Below the pieces are notes generated by a model. The model was not told the origin of the DNA. It ran no database searches and saw only the letters and a program-made list of their open reading frames with translations. From the NCBI GenBank assembly GCA_029858305.1, contig JAOUFI010000005.1:18508-82507 (forward strand): a stretch of 64,000 nucleotides of DNA, given 5' to 3'. This DNA comes from Candidatus Thorarchaeota archaeon. Lineage in GTDB: Archaea > Asgardarchaeota > Thorarchaeia > Thorarchaeales > Thorarchaeaceae. The position numbers were made by a program, and so were the translations under genes. Shown here piece by piece: positions 49,716-58,636 of the stretch. Positions within the stretch are counted from its first letter, which is position 1; the number at the start of each line of letters is the position of its first letter.

Positions 49716-50327
49716 TTATCCGATTTCCTTCCATTCTAGTATTTTCATGTCTTCTAGCGTGTGAAGCGATTTTTGGACTTCTTTCATGTGTTTGCCTAAT
49801 TGATCTGCAATATCAAGTGCAGTCAACTTACCTTTACACATCTTCGCAACATCATAGGTGTCCTGACTCATTTGTCCAAGTCTGACAAGCATCGGTGAAA
49901 CATTTCCTTTGAGTATTGGCACAAGAATCTTAGTTTCAGAGGCATGGCCTTCTTTTGTGATCTCGTCAAGTTTCATGTAGAATGTTTCGAAAGGCTCTAA
50001 GTTTCCATCCCAATCTGCAAGCATTGATCCATACATCTTGACAAATTCATTATTTACCTCGGCAAGTACTGCCATTGCGGCATTTCCATCGTCGACTTTG
50101 TCAACAGTAGCTGCTACAATGACATTATCTTTTAGGGAGAGACAAATGTCGAACGCACCGAAGTCAATAACATGTACTCGATTTCCATCACTCAACTCTC
50201 GACCGAATTGAATTAGGGCAGTTAGGAATCCACTGATTAAATTAGGGTCCATATCTGCTGATCCATATTTCCTATCTAGAACACACAGACCACTGTCAGC
50301 TACTAATATGTAGACAGCTTGAATCAA
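49716..50327 (-). CDS. longin-like domain + C-terminal winged helix protein
   Basis: IQAVYILVADSGLCVLDRKYGSADMDPNLISGFLTALIQFGRELSDGNRVHVIDFGAFDICLSL...VDKVDDG...LAEVNNEFVKMYG; C-term ALDIADQLGKHMKEVQKSLHTLEDMKILEWKEIG; TTG start with GGAG 6-7 nt upstream. Confidence 0.65.
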   Translation of the reverse strand: MIQAVYILVADSGLCVLDRKYGSADMDPNLISGFLTALIQFGRELSDGNRVHVIDFGAFDICLSLKDNVIVAATVDKVDDGNAAMAVLAEVNNEFVKMYGSMLADWDGNLEPFETFYMKLDEITKEGHASETKILVPILKGNVSPMLVRLGQMSQDTYDVAKMCKGKLTALDIADQLGKHMKEVQKSLHTLEDMKILEWKEIG

Positions 50328-50456
50328 TGCACATCTCCAACTGCTATAGTTTGAAACCAATTAGCTCGCATGGCTTTATAGAACTTTATGTGGCCTCCTC
50401 TTTTGAGAGGAGAGGTTTATCTATCCTCCATGTTTTCTAAAAATTCGGTGAGTTGA

Positions 50457-51155
50457 TTGGACACCGCAAAGGATGCAAGAATTCTTGTCATGGAAGATGC
50501 ATTGCGTCGACTAAATGACATCATTGGAAACAGAAAACTGAAGTTTCATGTTGAATATTCCAAACTAGTAGAGCTTCTTCAACAGGTTGGCAGCTTAGTC
50601 TACGAAGTGAAGTATTCTTATATTTCTGCAGAAAAAGTAGCAGAGCTTGAGCCAACCAATAAAATTGTTGAGAGCATCAGCACATTCAGGAAATTGTTAG
50701 AACATTCTATCAAATCTACAGGATATAAGCCCACAACACCAAAAGAGGTTCTTACTCACGCTGAACTTTTCTACTGCTTTAGAATTATTGAGAGGTTCCA
50801 ATACAAACTACGGCATTATGATGATGACCCCGCGCACGCAGTAGATATTATTGCAATTGAGATTAGTCAGGCTCAACCAGTCGCAGACTCAAAAAACCTC
50901 ACAGAATGTCGTTGTACTGATGGTTCTAGGATTTGGAAGATACTTACAAATATTCATGGCATCAAGATTGGCACAAAACTCGCCTGTGCAGTCCTTCCTC
51001 CTGTCGAAATGATGAATATCATAAGTGAAGCCATGTTCCTCGGAGGGACTCCTTTGCCAGAATCTACAAAACTAGGCCTACTTGAAAATCCCAGCTCATC
51101 GATACTTGATCAGGCGCGAGCTCAAGTGCTATTAATAACCAAGAGGATGACTTAG
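50457..51155 (+). CDS. helical N-terminal domain + EMAP/CsaA-like tRNA-binding OB domain (tentative)
   Basis: DIIAIEISQAQPVADSKNLTECRCTDGSRIWKILTNIHGIKIGTKLACAVLPPVEMMNIISEAMFLGG resembles the NLxPxxxxGxxSExMlL motif region. Confidence 0.55.
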   Translation: MDTAKDARILVMEDALRRLNDIIGNRKLKFHVEYSKLVELLQQVGSLVYEVKYSYISAEKVAELEPTNKIVESISTFRKLLEHSIKSTGYKPTTPKEVLTHAELFYCFRIIERFQYKLRHYDDDPAHAVDIIAIEISQAQPVADSKNLTECRCTDGSRIWKILTNIHGIKIGTKLACAVLPPVEMMNIISEAMFLGGTPLPESTKLGLLENPSSSILDQARAQVLLITKRMT

Positions 51156-51494
51156 ATGCACCTGAAAGAAATACAAGAAAAACTTCATAATTTTGAAAAG
51201 GCACGTGGTTGGAATAAATTTCCTGCATCGCTAGTGTTTACACATCTAATTGAAGAACTGGGAGAAATCTCAAGGCACATCACAGTGGAGGAAGGGTACA
51301 AAGCAATTGGCCTGGGCCATAAGGCTCCAGATAAATCAGAGCTTCATAGAGAATTTGCACAGGTCTTCAACCTCTTCGCACAACTTGCCAACCATTACAA
51401 GATTGACCTAGAAGCTAGCATTCTCTCAGAACTAGATATTATGGAGAAGCGATTTTCAACAGAGGAATGGTCTGAATACATGAAGGACCGGTGA
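51156..51494 (+). CDS. MazG-like nucleotide pyrophosphohydrolase family protein
   Basis: LVFTHLIEELGEISRHI...KSELHREFAQVFNLFAQLANHYKIDLEASI. Confidence 0.75.
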   Translation: MHLKEIQEKLHNFEKARGWNKFPASLVFTHLIEELGEISRHITVEEGYKAIGLGHKAPDKSELHREFAQVFNLFAQLANHYKIDLEASILSELDIMEKRFSTEEWSEYMKDR

Positions 51495-51499
51495 GGGTT

Positions 51500-51931
51500 T
51501 CAACTCAGTTTTCTACTAGCTTCAAGTGCTTTCTTTGCCATATCTTCGAGATCTTTTGTAGCAGCGAGGAGCCCTAGTGCTTTATTGCGAACCTGAGTAA
51601 TATTCTTCTCCTTAGCCCATTGAGCTAAACCGGTTACAAGTGGACCAAGTGCTGTTCTTGCGGCTTCAACTGTACCTACTGCTTTTCCAAGAAGTTCGAC
51701 ACCATGCTTCTTATCTTTCCCAGCTTCCGCCACTCGTAACCATACGAGTGCATGAATCATGTATAATGCATCTAGCATTAGAGTAGGCGATTTAGGATTA
51801 TCTTGTACTTTTTTTAGAAGTCTTTCCTGCCTATCCTCAAAAACATCCTTGAAATAGCCAAAAGCCTTGCCATCATTTCCTTTATCAAGTTCAATGATAC
51901 CTTTCTGAAGTTTTTCGTCGCTCTCAGACAT
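51500..51931 (-). CDS. hypothetical helical protein
   Basis: 143 aa ORF. Confidence 0.65.
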   Translation of the reverse strand: MSESDEKLQKGIIELDKGNDGKAFGYFKDVFEDRQERLLKKVQDNPKSPTLMLDALYMIHALVWLRVAEAGKDKKHGVELLGKAVGTVEAARTALGPLVTGLAQWAKEKNITQVRNKALGLLAATKDLEDMAKKALEASRKLS

Positions 51932-51978
51932 TGTTGAAACACTCCTTGGTCAAACTATCTGTATGAATTGATGACTAT

Positions 51979-52070
51979 GAACTCATCTATTATGAGTTTC
52001 GACTCTCTGTTTAAGGGTGTGTAACACCATAAAGGCTTCTCACAAAGCTCTTATGGCGGATTTTTTTTTT
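51979..52070 (+). promoter_or_regulatory. structured leader: serial hairpins ending in hairpin + T10
   Basis: AACTCAT-CTATT-ATGAGTT; GGTGT-GTA-ACACC; CCATAAAGGCT-TCTCACAA-AGCTCTTATGG-CGGA-TTTTTTTTTT, 38 bp before the ATG at 52109. Confidence 0.55.
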
Positions 52071-52108
52071 GGTAGACACATGCTGAGTGTGATTCTGGAG
52101 GTCATCGA

Positions 52109-53701
52109 ATGGTTAAAACCACTTTCACTTTTGAGGAATTGAAAAGGACAAATCACAAAGAAATCAAAGAGATGCAGGAGAAGAAATTCCGTGCATTTAT
52201 CAGATATCAGGTTTGGCCAAATCATGCCTATTATAGACGTCTTTTCAAGGAAAACAATGTTGATCCCTTCAACATAACCTGTTTTGAAGATTGGGCAAAG
52301 TACAATATTCCCTTAGTCAGAAAAACTGACTATAAGGATAATCTAACACAATTTGTGCTAAACCCCTCCCAAGTCGATGGCTCCGCTCGCGATCCTGCTG
52401 AGATTATTAGAAATATGATGAGCTACTCAAAGGAATCAGGAAATGCAGAGCAGTATAAGTTCCTCCGCAATAATGGAGCACGGGTGAAGCTTCATCTTGG
52501 CGGGGGAGCTGCAATGGAGCGACTCAAGCAACGCCTGACCTACAATTATGCACCCCTACAGTTCTGGCTCAGTTCTGGAAGAGCTTCTGGACTACCATCT
52601 CCAGTCTTCTTGACACGTTATGACAATCAATTGCTCGAAACAAATAGTGCAAAATGTGGTCAGCTGGCTATTGATAAATTTGCTAAAGACGGATGGGAAG
52701 CCTCTGCAATGAATCTATTCCCATATGCTCCTCATCTGGGTTGGCATGCAGTTAACGCTGGTCTGAAACAGATTAGCAAATTCTATATCGCAACAAGCGC
52801 AGGTGGCGCAATCCCAAGTGAAAAGCTTGTAGAACTCGCTTCAGTGTTCAAAGCTAACGCAATAACAGGAATGCCAAGTTATCTCAGAAATCGTTTCTTC
52901 AAAGCAATGGCTGAAGCCAAGTATGAAGCTCCCGAGAAGGTGGTCGTTCTTCTAGCAGGTGAGAAGATTTACCCTAGAGTTGCTGAGGACATAATCCAAA
53001 TACTCACAGAGAAGGGTGCAAAACAAATTCACCTCGTTGGAGGATATGCATCATCAGAAAGCAAGGTTTCATTCGCAGTGCAATGTGACTATCATGGTCC
53101 ATACCATAACTTGTCTCCGCTCATCATGTCTTGGGAGTTCGTTAGGCTTAATGCTGATGGAACCTATGAATTTGTAGACGAGGATGAATCTGGGCATACA
53201 CTTCTATTCCATCTGGATAGCACAGGAACGGTCTTTGAAGGTTTCTTGTTGGGGGATGTAGCATCAAAACACGAGGCTGGTAAGTGTCCAATCTGTGGTC
53301 TAGATGGTCAATTCTTCTGGGATATTGGACGTACGAACGATGCTCAGACACAACTAGATATCATGGGTTTGGCTGAGAAGAAGATCAAGGGTGCTACAGT
53401 AAATCTAACGGCGCTTCGAACTGATATCTTAAACTTGGGTGAGATTGAAGAAGTACAGATTGAAGTGGCAAAGGAGGATATGTCAGATCCCTATAGTATG
53501 GATGTGCTCAACCTCTATGTCGCTCCAAGAGGCCCCAAGACTTCTGATTACTCCTCATTGATTGCACAGGTTCAGAAGATCACAAAGACTAGTACTGAGG
53601 TAACACCTAAAGTTGTGATTATTGGATTCGAGGAGCTTGTGGAGAAAGCAGGTGGCATGAAATTCATGGAAATTATTGATAGTAGACCTAAACCTGCATA
53701 A
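52109..53701 (+). CDS. PaaK-like (phenylacetate-CoA ligase-related) adenylate-forming protein
   Basis: FYIATSAGGAIPSEKLVELASVFKANAITGMPSYLRNRF...VVVLLAGEKIYPRVAEDI...LVGGYASSES; GGAGGT before ATG. Confidence 0.75.
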   Translation: MVKTTFTFEELKRTNHKEIKEMQEKKFRAFIRYQVWPNHAYYRRLFKENNVDPFNITCFEDWAKYNIPLVRKTDYKDNLTQFVLNPSQVDGSARDPAEIIRNMMSYSKESGNAEQYKFLRNNGARVKLHLGGGAAMERLKQRLTYNYAPLQFWLSSGRASGLPSPVFLTRYDNQLLETNSAKCGQLAIDKFAKDGWEASAMNLFPYAPHLGWHAVNAGLKQISKFYIATSAGGAIPSEKLVELASVFKANAITGMPSYLRNRFFKAMAEAKYEAPEKVVVLLAGEKIYPRVAEDIIQILTEKGAKQIHLVGGYASSESKVSFAVQCDYHGPYHNLSPLIMSWEFVRLNADGTYEFVDEDESGHTLLFHLDSTGTVFEGFLLGDVASKHEAGKCPICGLDGQFFWDIGRTNDAQTQLDIMGLAEKKIKGATVNLTALRTDILNLGEIEEVQIEVAKEDMSDPYSMDVLNLYVAPRGPKTSDYSSLIAQVQKITKTSTEVTPKVVIIGFEELVEKAGGMKFMEIIDSRPKPA

Positions 53702-53769
53702 GCGTTAGATTACTCTAGCATGATTCGATATAATGCGGAGCAATTATATCGACATACTGCATAATCAAT

Positions 53770-54726
53770 ATGCAGGGAGGATTTCAATTGGCGTTTGATG
53801 ATTTGGGAATGGACCCTTCAAAGCAATCTGCTCAGGACTACACTGTCAGCGCAACAGGTGTTGTATCAAGAACTTTTAGCGTCTGGATTCGCCAGATATC
53901 TCAGTACATCATCATTTTCGGTATTATAAGCGCAGTATTAACAGTGATTTCTTTCTTGATTCTCTTTACAGTATTCGAAAGAATAGGTGTCCTCGGAACT
54001 GATCCTTTGTCTTATTTTGTCAATATTTTTATTATGACTTCTCTTCCAGACCTAACTTTGATTGCAGTATCTTTACTCTTTGCAATTGTTGCTTTTATCA
54101 TCAATGCAATCCTTGGCGGGGCTGCTATCAAATTCGCTCTGGATGATTATAACGCACGTAGAGGAGACATCCGAACAAGCTTCTCTCACTCCTTTAGGAA
54201 GACCTTCAATATTATTGCAGTCCAATTAGTGATCTCGTTTTTCAGCTCAGTTCTTTTCTTACCAGGTTTCTATCTCCTTACTAATGCGATGATGAGCATT
54301 GACATCTCCGATCCTTTCAATCCAATCTTCCCTCCTGGTTCTATCGAGAACATGATGGCTGGTGCAAGTCTGACGTTAATTGGCGGAATCATTTTACTTT
54401 ATGTTTCAGCTAGGTTTGCTCCGACTCTGGCGGTTGTGATTGACACTGATCTGTCCGCAATTGGTTCGTTGAAGAAATCATGGAATCTTACAAGCGGGAA
54501 GGTATGGCATGTCCTAGGAAGTTGGATTCTCTTCGGTCTCGTTGTCGTTGTCTTGGGAGCGATAGTCGGTGCTGTTGGGTATTTTCTTCAACCCTATAAT
54601 CTCGTAATTGGTAGTATTGTATCTACGCTCCTATTTGGCGCATTGACCTTCATATTTCCAGTTGTCCTCTATCGCGATTTGAGTTCACGTGTAAAGGAAT
54701 CTTCCTTAGATGAACTCATGATATGA
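53770..54726 (+). CDS. multi-pass membrane protein (DUF-type, glycerophosphodiesterase-membrane-domain-like)
   Basis: several TM helices; AIGSLKKSWNLTSGKVWHVLGSWILFGLVVVVLG pattern. Confidence 0.75.
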   Translation: MQGGFQLAFDDLGMDPSKQSAQDYTVSATGVVSRTFSVWIRQISQYIIIFGIISAVLTVISFLILFTVFERIGVLGTDPLSYFVNIFIMTSLPDLTLIAVSLLFAIVAFIINAILGGAAIKFALDDYNARRGDIRTSFSHSFRKTFNIIAVQLVISFFSSVLFLPGFYLLTNAMMSIDISDPFNPIFPPGSIENMMAGASLTLIGGIILLYVSARFAPTLAVVIDTDLSAIGSLKKSWNLTSGKVWHVLGSWILFGLVVVVLGAIVGAVGYFLQPYNLVIGSIVSTLLFGALTFIFPVVLYRDLSSRVKESSLDELMI

Positions 54727-54808
54727 ACGCATTCATGCACACGTATACAGACTCTTTGGGTATTAGGAAGAGAGAATGATGCTGAGGGAATAAATCCTTC
54801 AGGTCACC

Positions 54809-56137
54809 TCATTTTAGATTATGCTTCTTCACAAATTCCGCAAGAACATCAACAAGATCTGGTTTGCCAATCTCTTGCAGGTTATATCTAACCCTTACAC
54901 TTGGCTTTGAGATCTTGATGACATGGCTCAAGTCTATTGGCGTTCCAATGACTATGGCGTCCACGTCAGACTTATTGATTGTCTGCTCAAGTTCAGTCAT
55001 TTGTTTTCTGCCATAGCCCATGGCTGGAAGGACTTTCTCAAGGTGATTATATTTCTCGAAAGTACCTTTGATACTTCCAACAGCGAATGGACGTGGATCA
55101 ACTATGATAGCTCCTGCTTTTCGTGCTGCTATGAAGCCTGCTCCATATGGCATGTCTCCATGTGTAACAGTTGGTCCGTCTTCCACTACGATGACACGTT
55201 TTCCACGGATGGATTCCATATTATCGATGATGAGTGGCGATGCAGCATCGATGATGATTGCATGTGGATTGACTGCCATGATGTTATCTCGGACCTTCTC
55301 AATATTTTCATAATCTGCTGTGTCAATTTTGTTTATGACAACAACATCTGCCATTCTCAGATTTGTTTCACCAGGATAGTATGATATCTCGTGGCCCGGT
55401 CGGTGTGGGTCAGTTATTACGATAAGCAAATCAGGCTTGTAGAAAGAGAAGTCATTGTTGCCGCCATCCCAAGTAATGATATCGGCTTCCTTCTCAGCTT
55501 GCTCGAGTATTTTTCCGTAATCCACTCCAGCATAGAGAACTACTCCCATGGTAATCATGGGCTCATATTCCTCGCGTTCCTCAATTGTACATCTATACTT
55601 GTCCATATCTTCAAGTTTTGCATATCTCTGTGCAATTTGGGTTGTGAGGTCTGGATCGTAGGGCATAGGGTGTCTGATATTGACTGGTTTGAGACCCAAG
55701 TCCAATAGAATCTGGTTGACGCGTCTCGATGTCTGGCTCTTTCCGCAACCGGTCCTCACAGCACAGACTGCTATGACAGGTTTCTTACTTTTTATTGAGG
55801 TGGTTTTTGGACCCATAAAACGAATGTCAGGACCTAGTTTGTTTACCCAAGCTATCTTGTGACCAACCACTTGATGTGGTAAATCGGAATATGCTAGGAT
55901 GCATTGTTCAACATCGAACTGTTTGATCAGTTCAGGTAGTTTTCCTTCAGGATATATTTTAATGCCTTTTGGATAGAGTGGTCCCGCAAGCTCTGGAGGG
56001 TACATTCGGTCTCCAATTCCGGGAATCTGCTCAGCAGTGAAGGCAACGACTTCATAATCTTCATTGTTTCGGAAGTAAACGTTGAAGTTATGGAAGTCAC
56101 GGCCAGCGGCACCCATGATAATAATTTTCTTTCTACT
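54809..56137 (-). CDS. cyclic 2,3-diphosphoglycerate synthase-like P-loop GTPase
   Basis: KKIIIMGAAGRDFHNFNVYFRNNEDYEVVAFTAEQIPGIGDRMYPPELAGPLYPKGI; CAVRTGCGKSQTSRRV; start at ATG 56137. Confidence 0.88.
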   Translation of the reverse strand, partial: SRKKIIIMGAAGRDFHNFNVYFRNNEDYEVVAFTAEQIPGIGDRMYPPELAGPLYPKGIKIYPEGKLPELIKQFDVEQCILAYSDLPHQVVGHKIAWVNKLGPDIRFMGPKTTSIKSKKPVIAVCAVRTGCGKSQTSRRVNQILLDLGLKPVNIRHPMPYDPDLTTQIAQRYAKLEDMDKYRCTIEEREEYEPMITMGVVLYAGVDYGKILEQAEKEADIITWDGGNNDFSFYKPDLLIVITDPHRPGHEISYYPGETNLRMADVVVINKIDTADYENIEKVRDNIMAVNPHAIIIDAASPLIIDNMESIRGKRVIVVEDGPTVTHGDMPYGAGFIAARKAGAIIVDPRPFAVGSIKGTFEKYNHLEKVLPAMGYGRKQMTELEQTINKSDVDAIVIGTPIDLSHVIKISKPSVRVRYNLQEIGKPDLVDVLAEFVKKHNLK

Positions 56138-56301
56138 CATTTTTGAGCCCAATCCCTATTTAGGTGGATTCCTACGAATCGGGCTCTAGGGGTAGGTTAA
56201 GAAATTGTTGGTCTAGTCAAGAAAACAGAAAATTGATGATTCAGACAACCTAAAATGAATTTTCGAATAGTTTTACTAGAATGGATTAATAGTAGGTATG
56301 C

Positions 56302-56350
56302 TTTCGGAAAATCGTAGTGAAAATCTTCCGAATCAACATTCGGAAAATCG
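56302..56350. promoter_or_regulatory. three copies of WTTCGGAARAT upstream of the E2F/DP-like gene
   Basis: TTTCGGAAAATCG at 56302-56314 (+), ATCTTCCGAAT at 56323-56333 (-), ATTCGGAAAATCG at 56338-56350 (+). Confidence 0.65.
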
Positions 56351-56450
56351 AGCTACAAATGGAAGCAATACAAAGCATTAAATATGCCGTGCTTCAATAT
56401 GAAGAAATGTGCTCTTTTGAGCCTATTGCCGGATTGATAAGTGGGGTGCG

Positions 56451-57005
56451 TTGGTGAAGCTAGTTGAATTGGCTCTGGAGTCAGTGAGGATTCTGAAAGA
56501 GGCGGGAGAGGAAGGAATCAAGAGTGATGTTTTAGCTCAATGTCTTGAAACCCCTAAGCGAAGAGTGTATGATATTATTGCAGTATTGAAGGCACTAGGG
56601 CAAGTGGACACAAGTAGAAAATTCGATGGCACCACAATTGTGTGGATTGATCATTCCAAGGATTTTGTTGCTAAACAATCCTATGAAGAGCTAAGATTAC
56701 AACTTGCCCAAGAGAGCGAGGAGCGCAAGCAATTGCAAGTGCAGGTAGCTGAACTAAAGGAGCAACTCAGAATAACGAGATCCAAGCTTCGTAGGGATGT
56801 TCAAGCTGTGGAGATGGCTAACAAAACTGAGTTTTTGACAACGCAGCTACGTGTTCGTGCTCTCTCAAGTAATGGTATCAAACGCGTTAACCAATGTGGT
56901 ATAGAAGTTCTAATTGAGACCCATGAGTCTGGCATGGTTGTCGATCCATCTGAAATTGAAGCAGATGAAAATGAGGAACTTCTGAAGAGTTTGCAAAGGA
57001 CATAG
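56451..57005 (+). CDS. E2F/DP-like winged-helix protein with coiled coil
   Basis: ESVRILKEAGEEGIKSDVLAQCLETPKRRVYDIIAVLKALGQVDTSRKFDGTTIVWIDH then heptad segment EELRLQLAQESEERKQLQVQVAELKEQLR. Confidence 0.8.
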   Translation: MVKLVELALESVRILKEAGEEGIKSDVLAQCLETPKRRVYDIIAVLKALGQVDTSRKFDGTTIVWIDHSKDFVAKQSYEELRLQLAQESEERKQLQVQVAELKEQLRITRSKLRRDVQAVEMANKTEFLTTQLRVRALSSNGIKRVNQCGIEVLIETHESGMVVDPSEIEADENEELLKSLQRT

Positions 57006-57010
57006 GTTCA

Positions 57011-57397
57011 TCAAATTGTCTTAATTTCTACCAGACTCCCTCTTCGTACTTTCCTAAGTTGACTGATTTCATCATCGTCAGTAGTGATTTTTCCTAAGAT
57101 ATTGACCTGACTATAAGTGTGCATATTATCTAAATAGATGCAGAGTGAATCTCCGAGAGGTACATATGCAATATCACCTTTCTTTACATCATTTGTAGGT
57201 TTTGCATTTCCTTTCGAGATGCCGAGCGTAATCTGCATCTCATTGCGAACTACAGCAGCTCTACCTTCTATTGGAAGCCTTGACTTAATCTCTTCAACAA
57301 CAAGCGGGGCGAAGATTCGATTGATAGTTCCCTTAACTATGATGTCATCTTCAAAAATAAATTCAAGACGAATATCTGTATCACTCAAATCTGGCAT
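57011..57397 (-). CDS. cyclophilin-like fold protein (DUF369/TM1367-like)
   Basis: INRIFAPLVVEEIKSRLPIEGRAAVVRNEMQITLGI...KKGDIAYVPLGDSLCIYLD. Confidence 0.75.
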   Translation of the reverse strand: MPDLSDTDIRLEFIFEDDIIVKGTINRIFAPLVVEEIKSRLPIEGRAAVVRNEMQITLGISKGNAKPTNDVKKGDIAYVPLGDSLCIYLDNMHTYSQVNILGKITTDDDEISQLRKVRRGSLVEIKTI

Positions 57398-57471
57398 ATG
57401 ATTACCTCTGAATAAGGTCTTAAAATGTCCTGTGCTTAATTCTTCAGCAAAGGCTTAATTGGTCACATATC

Positions 57472-58623
57472 TTGCTAAATTTGGAGAGAATAAGACTGCC
57501 GTCTACAAAACTCGATGTTGCGTTTGTTGTCGACACAACTGGATCGATGAAAGATGATATTAGAGCAGTTAAGGATAGTCTATCCGAAATTGTAAACCAT
57601 ATAACGTCGAGAACGAAGGATCTTGAAATTAGATTTGGTGTTGTTTCATATCGTGATCATCCTCCACAGGATCGATCCTACGTGACTAAGGTATTTGATT
57701 TTACAGACCGTGTGAAGCGAGTCCAGAAACTTATTGCTGATCTTCAACCATCTGAGGGCGGCGACACTCCCGAAGCAGTTGCTGATGGTCTTTTCGATGC
57801 TCGTACCAAACTCTCTTGGGCGAAGGAAGCTTACAAAGTTCTACTTCTTGTGGGAGACGCTCCCCCACATGGAAAGAAATACAATGCAATTGGCGATGAC
57901 TATTTTGCTGATGGATGCCCACATGGATATGATCCAATTGAAGAAGTGCAGCAGTTAAGAAAAGATTTCGGAACGACGATGTTCATTTTCATCTGTGGTT
58001 GTAATCCTCTTGTTGAAACCTCATTCAGGCAGATAGCAGATTCTGTTGATGGTGGCAAATACTATTCCTTGTTAGAAGCTCATGAGCTTCCGGAAGCGAT
58101 ACTCCAGATATTAGAAGGAGTAAGTGATCTCATCGAGGCTGATAGAAAGGTATTGTCATACTATGAATCCAATGACGGTGTGTTCGATATGGGCGAGGCA
58201 GCTTCAACTCTGAATCTTGAAGTTCGAGAGCTGAAAACATCACTCTCTCGGCTTCTCGAATTAGGTAGGATTGTTCGATGGCCAAAGGGGAGACCCCTCT
58301 CGTCTGAGCAAATTGCGATTTCTGTTAAGCTTGGAGATATACCAAATAATATTGTAGCTGGAAAGGCATTCAACTACTCGATGAGAATAAAGAATCCAAG
58401 TGCAGCTGTCGCAGGTATTAGAGTAATTGCGTCTCTTGTTACATCAGACGGCGTATCTGAGGTCACGAATGAACGACATGACATTGCCGCAAAATCTGAT
58501 AAAATGCTCGAGCTAAAGCTTGTTGCAATGACCGATGTCAAAGGTAAGGCATCCTTGCGAATAGAGGTTTTCTACGGTTCAAAGTCTATCGCAACTGAAA
58601 TCTATCCGACCCGGATTTATTAA
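57472..58623 (+). CDS. vWA domain protein with intact MIDAS, plus wHTH-like and beta-rich C-terminal region
   Basis: LDVAFVVDTTGSMKDDIRAVKDSLSEIV; SEGGDTPEAVADGLFDA; VLLLVGDAPPHGKKY. Confidence 0.9.
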   Translation: MLNLERIRLPSTKLDVAFVVDTTGSMKDDIRAVKDSLSEIVNHITSRTKDLEIRFGVVSYRDHPPQDRSYVTKVFDFTDRVKRVQKLIADLQPSEGGDTPEAVADGLFDARTKLSWAKEAYKVLLLVGDAPPHGKKYNAIGDDYFADGCPHGYDPIEEVQQLRKDFGTTMFIFICGCNPLVETSFRQIADSVDGGKYYSLLEAHELPEAILQILEGVSDLIEADRKVLSYYESNDGVFDMGEAASTLNLEVRELKTSLSRLLELGRIVRWPKGRPLSSEQIAISVKLGDIPNNIVAGKAFNYSMRIKNPSAAVAGIRVIASLVTSDGVSEVTNERHDIAAKSDKMLELKLVAMTDVKGKASLRIEVFYGSKSIATEIYPTRIY

Positions 58624-58636
58624 AGGAGGCCTCTCA

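Noticed and set aside
54923-55862. Plus-strand ORFs 153 aa, 105 aa, 81 aa, 60 aa
   Set aside because: Antisense to the cDPGS-like gene; low-quality compositions
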